From an uncultured Coprococcus sp. (GTDB lineage: Bacteria; Bacillota; Clostridia; Lachnospirales; Lachnospiraceae), in the NCBI GenBank assembly GCA_900557435.1, contig USSH01000142.1, positions 1-6,709 on the forward strand: DNA of 6,709 nt, in the 5' to 3' direction. This document shows, in pieces, positions 6,458 through 6,709 of this stretch. A program made the translations under genes and the position numbers. The stretch's first letter is position 1, and the number at the start of each line of letters is the position of its first letter. The notes beneath the pieces were generated by a model. The model worked only from the letters and a program-made list of their open reading frames with translations, made no database searches and had not been told where the DNA came from.

Positions 6458-6709
6458 AAATTATGTGAAAACTCAGGCAGATGAAAATGTTGGGGAAACG
6501 GGAATGATGACCGTTGAGGTTGTTATTTGCATGACTATGTTTGCAGCGTTTTTTGTCATCATGCTGAATCTGATCAATGTCGTGTATATAAAACAGAAGG
6601 TGCAGGCGGCATTGAAACCGATAGTGATCCAGATGTCCAGAGATTATTATGCAGTCGAGAATCTGGATTACAGCCGGCGGAAGCATTCTGTATTCACTCC
6701 TTCCGGGAG
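6447..6709 (+). CDS. TadE-like pseudopilin, truncated by the window end
   Basis: The frame opens at ATG 6447 and stays open to the window end: 87 full codons plus two bases. Residues 1-18 are a hydrophilic leader. Gly19 is followed by MMTVE, giving Gly at -1 and Glu24 at +5 of a prepilin peptidase site. The hydrophobic helix spans about 25-46, and the visible mature part (from residue 47) is basic and polar. This is the same layout as the TadE-like protein at 4289-4867, so it is probably another minor pilin of the same system. The gap to the previous gene is 36 bases with no terminator. The ribosome binding site, AAGGGG at 6429-6434, is a little far (12 bases); GTG 6465 is an alternative start but has no site of its own. 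The C-terminal domain is not visible. Confidence 0.8.
   Translation, partial: MGNKNYVKTQADENVGETGMMTVEVVICMTMFAAFFVIMLNLINVVYIKQKVQAALKPIVIQMSRDYYAVENLDYSRRKHSVFTPSG

Noticed and set aside
6216..6686. Minus-strand frame of 156 codons opposite the end of the large protein and the last gene
   Set aside because: It is antisense to two genes with strong family features, including a prepilin site; no independent support.

Overview
The window is most of a Tad (tight adherence, type IVc) pilus operon, read entirely on the + strand. The likely host is a low-to-moderate GC Gram-positive anaerobe, most plausibly a Lachnospiraceae-type member of the Clostridia. This rests on Firmicutes-style purine-rich ribosome binding sites, heavy use of ATA (Ile) and AGA/AGG (Arg) codons, no outer-membrane secretin gene in the window, and the gene order ATPase - TadB - TadC - TadE-like proteins. 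The genus cannot be named from the sequence alone.

Layout. Bases 1-498 hold a small multi-pass membrane protein of unknown function, possibly cut off at the window start. A strong intrinsic terminator (524-574) closes that unit. About 170 bases of non-coding leader follow. The Tad genes then run in series: the secretion ATPase CpaF/TadA (747-2357), the two inner-membrane platform proteins TadB (2395-3282) and TadC (3350-4228), a TadE-like pseudopilin (4289-4867), a large TadE/TadG-like protein with one membrane segment (4869-6410), and the first 87 codons of a second TadE-like pseudopilin that runs off the window end (6447 onward). Gaps between these genes are 1-67 bases, with no convincing terminator between them, so they are probably one transcript.

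How they work together. By analogy with known Tad systems, CpaF hydrolyses ATP at the cytoplasmic face and drives the TadB/TadC platform. The platform assembles or extrudes pilin subunits, and TadE/TadG-like minor pilins prime or decorate the fibre. Both TadE-like proteins carry the prepilin peptidase signature of Gly at -1 and Glu at +5; the large protein between them does not. The major pilin (Flp), prepilin peptidase (TadV/CpaA), CpaB/RcpC and a stand-alone TadZ/CpaE are not in this window.

Points worth a second look. (1) CpaF carries an N-terminal domain that reads like a response-regulator receiver whose phospho-acceptor Asp is replaced by Ser; such a domain is normally part of TadZ/CpaE. 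(2) TadB has an N-terminal extension containing five tandem 12-bp units encoding Gly-Lys-Phe/Tyr-His. (3) A compact cluster of overlapping inverted repeats lies in the tadB-tadC gap just before the tadC ribosome binding site. (4) The 513-residue protein without a prepilin cleavage signature sits between two proteins that have one. The system as a whole is a recognisable Tad locus, not an unknown machine; the novelty is in these variations.
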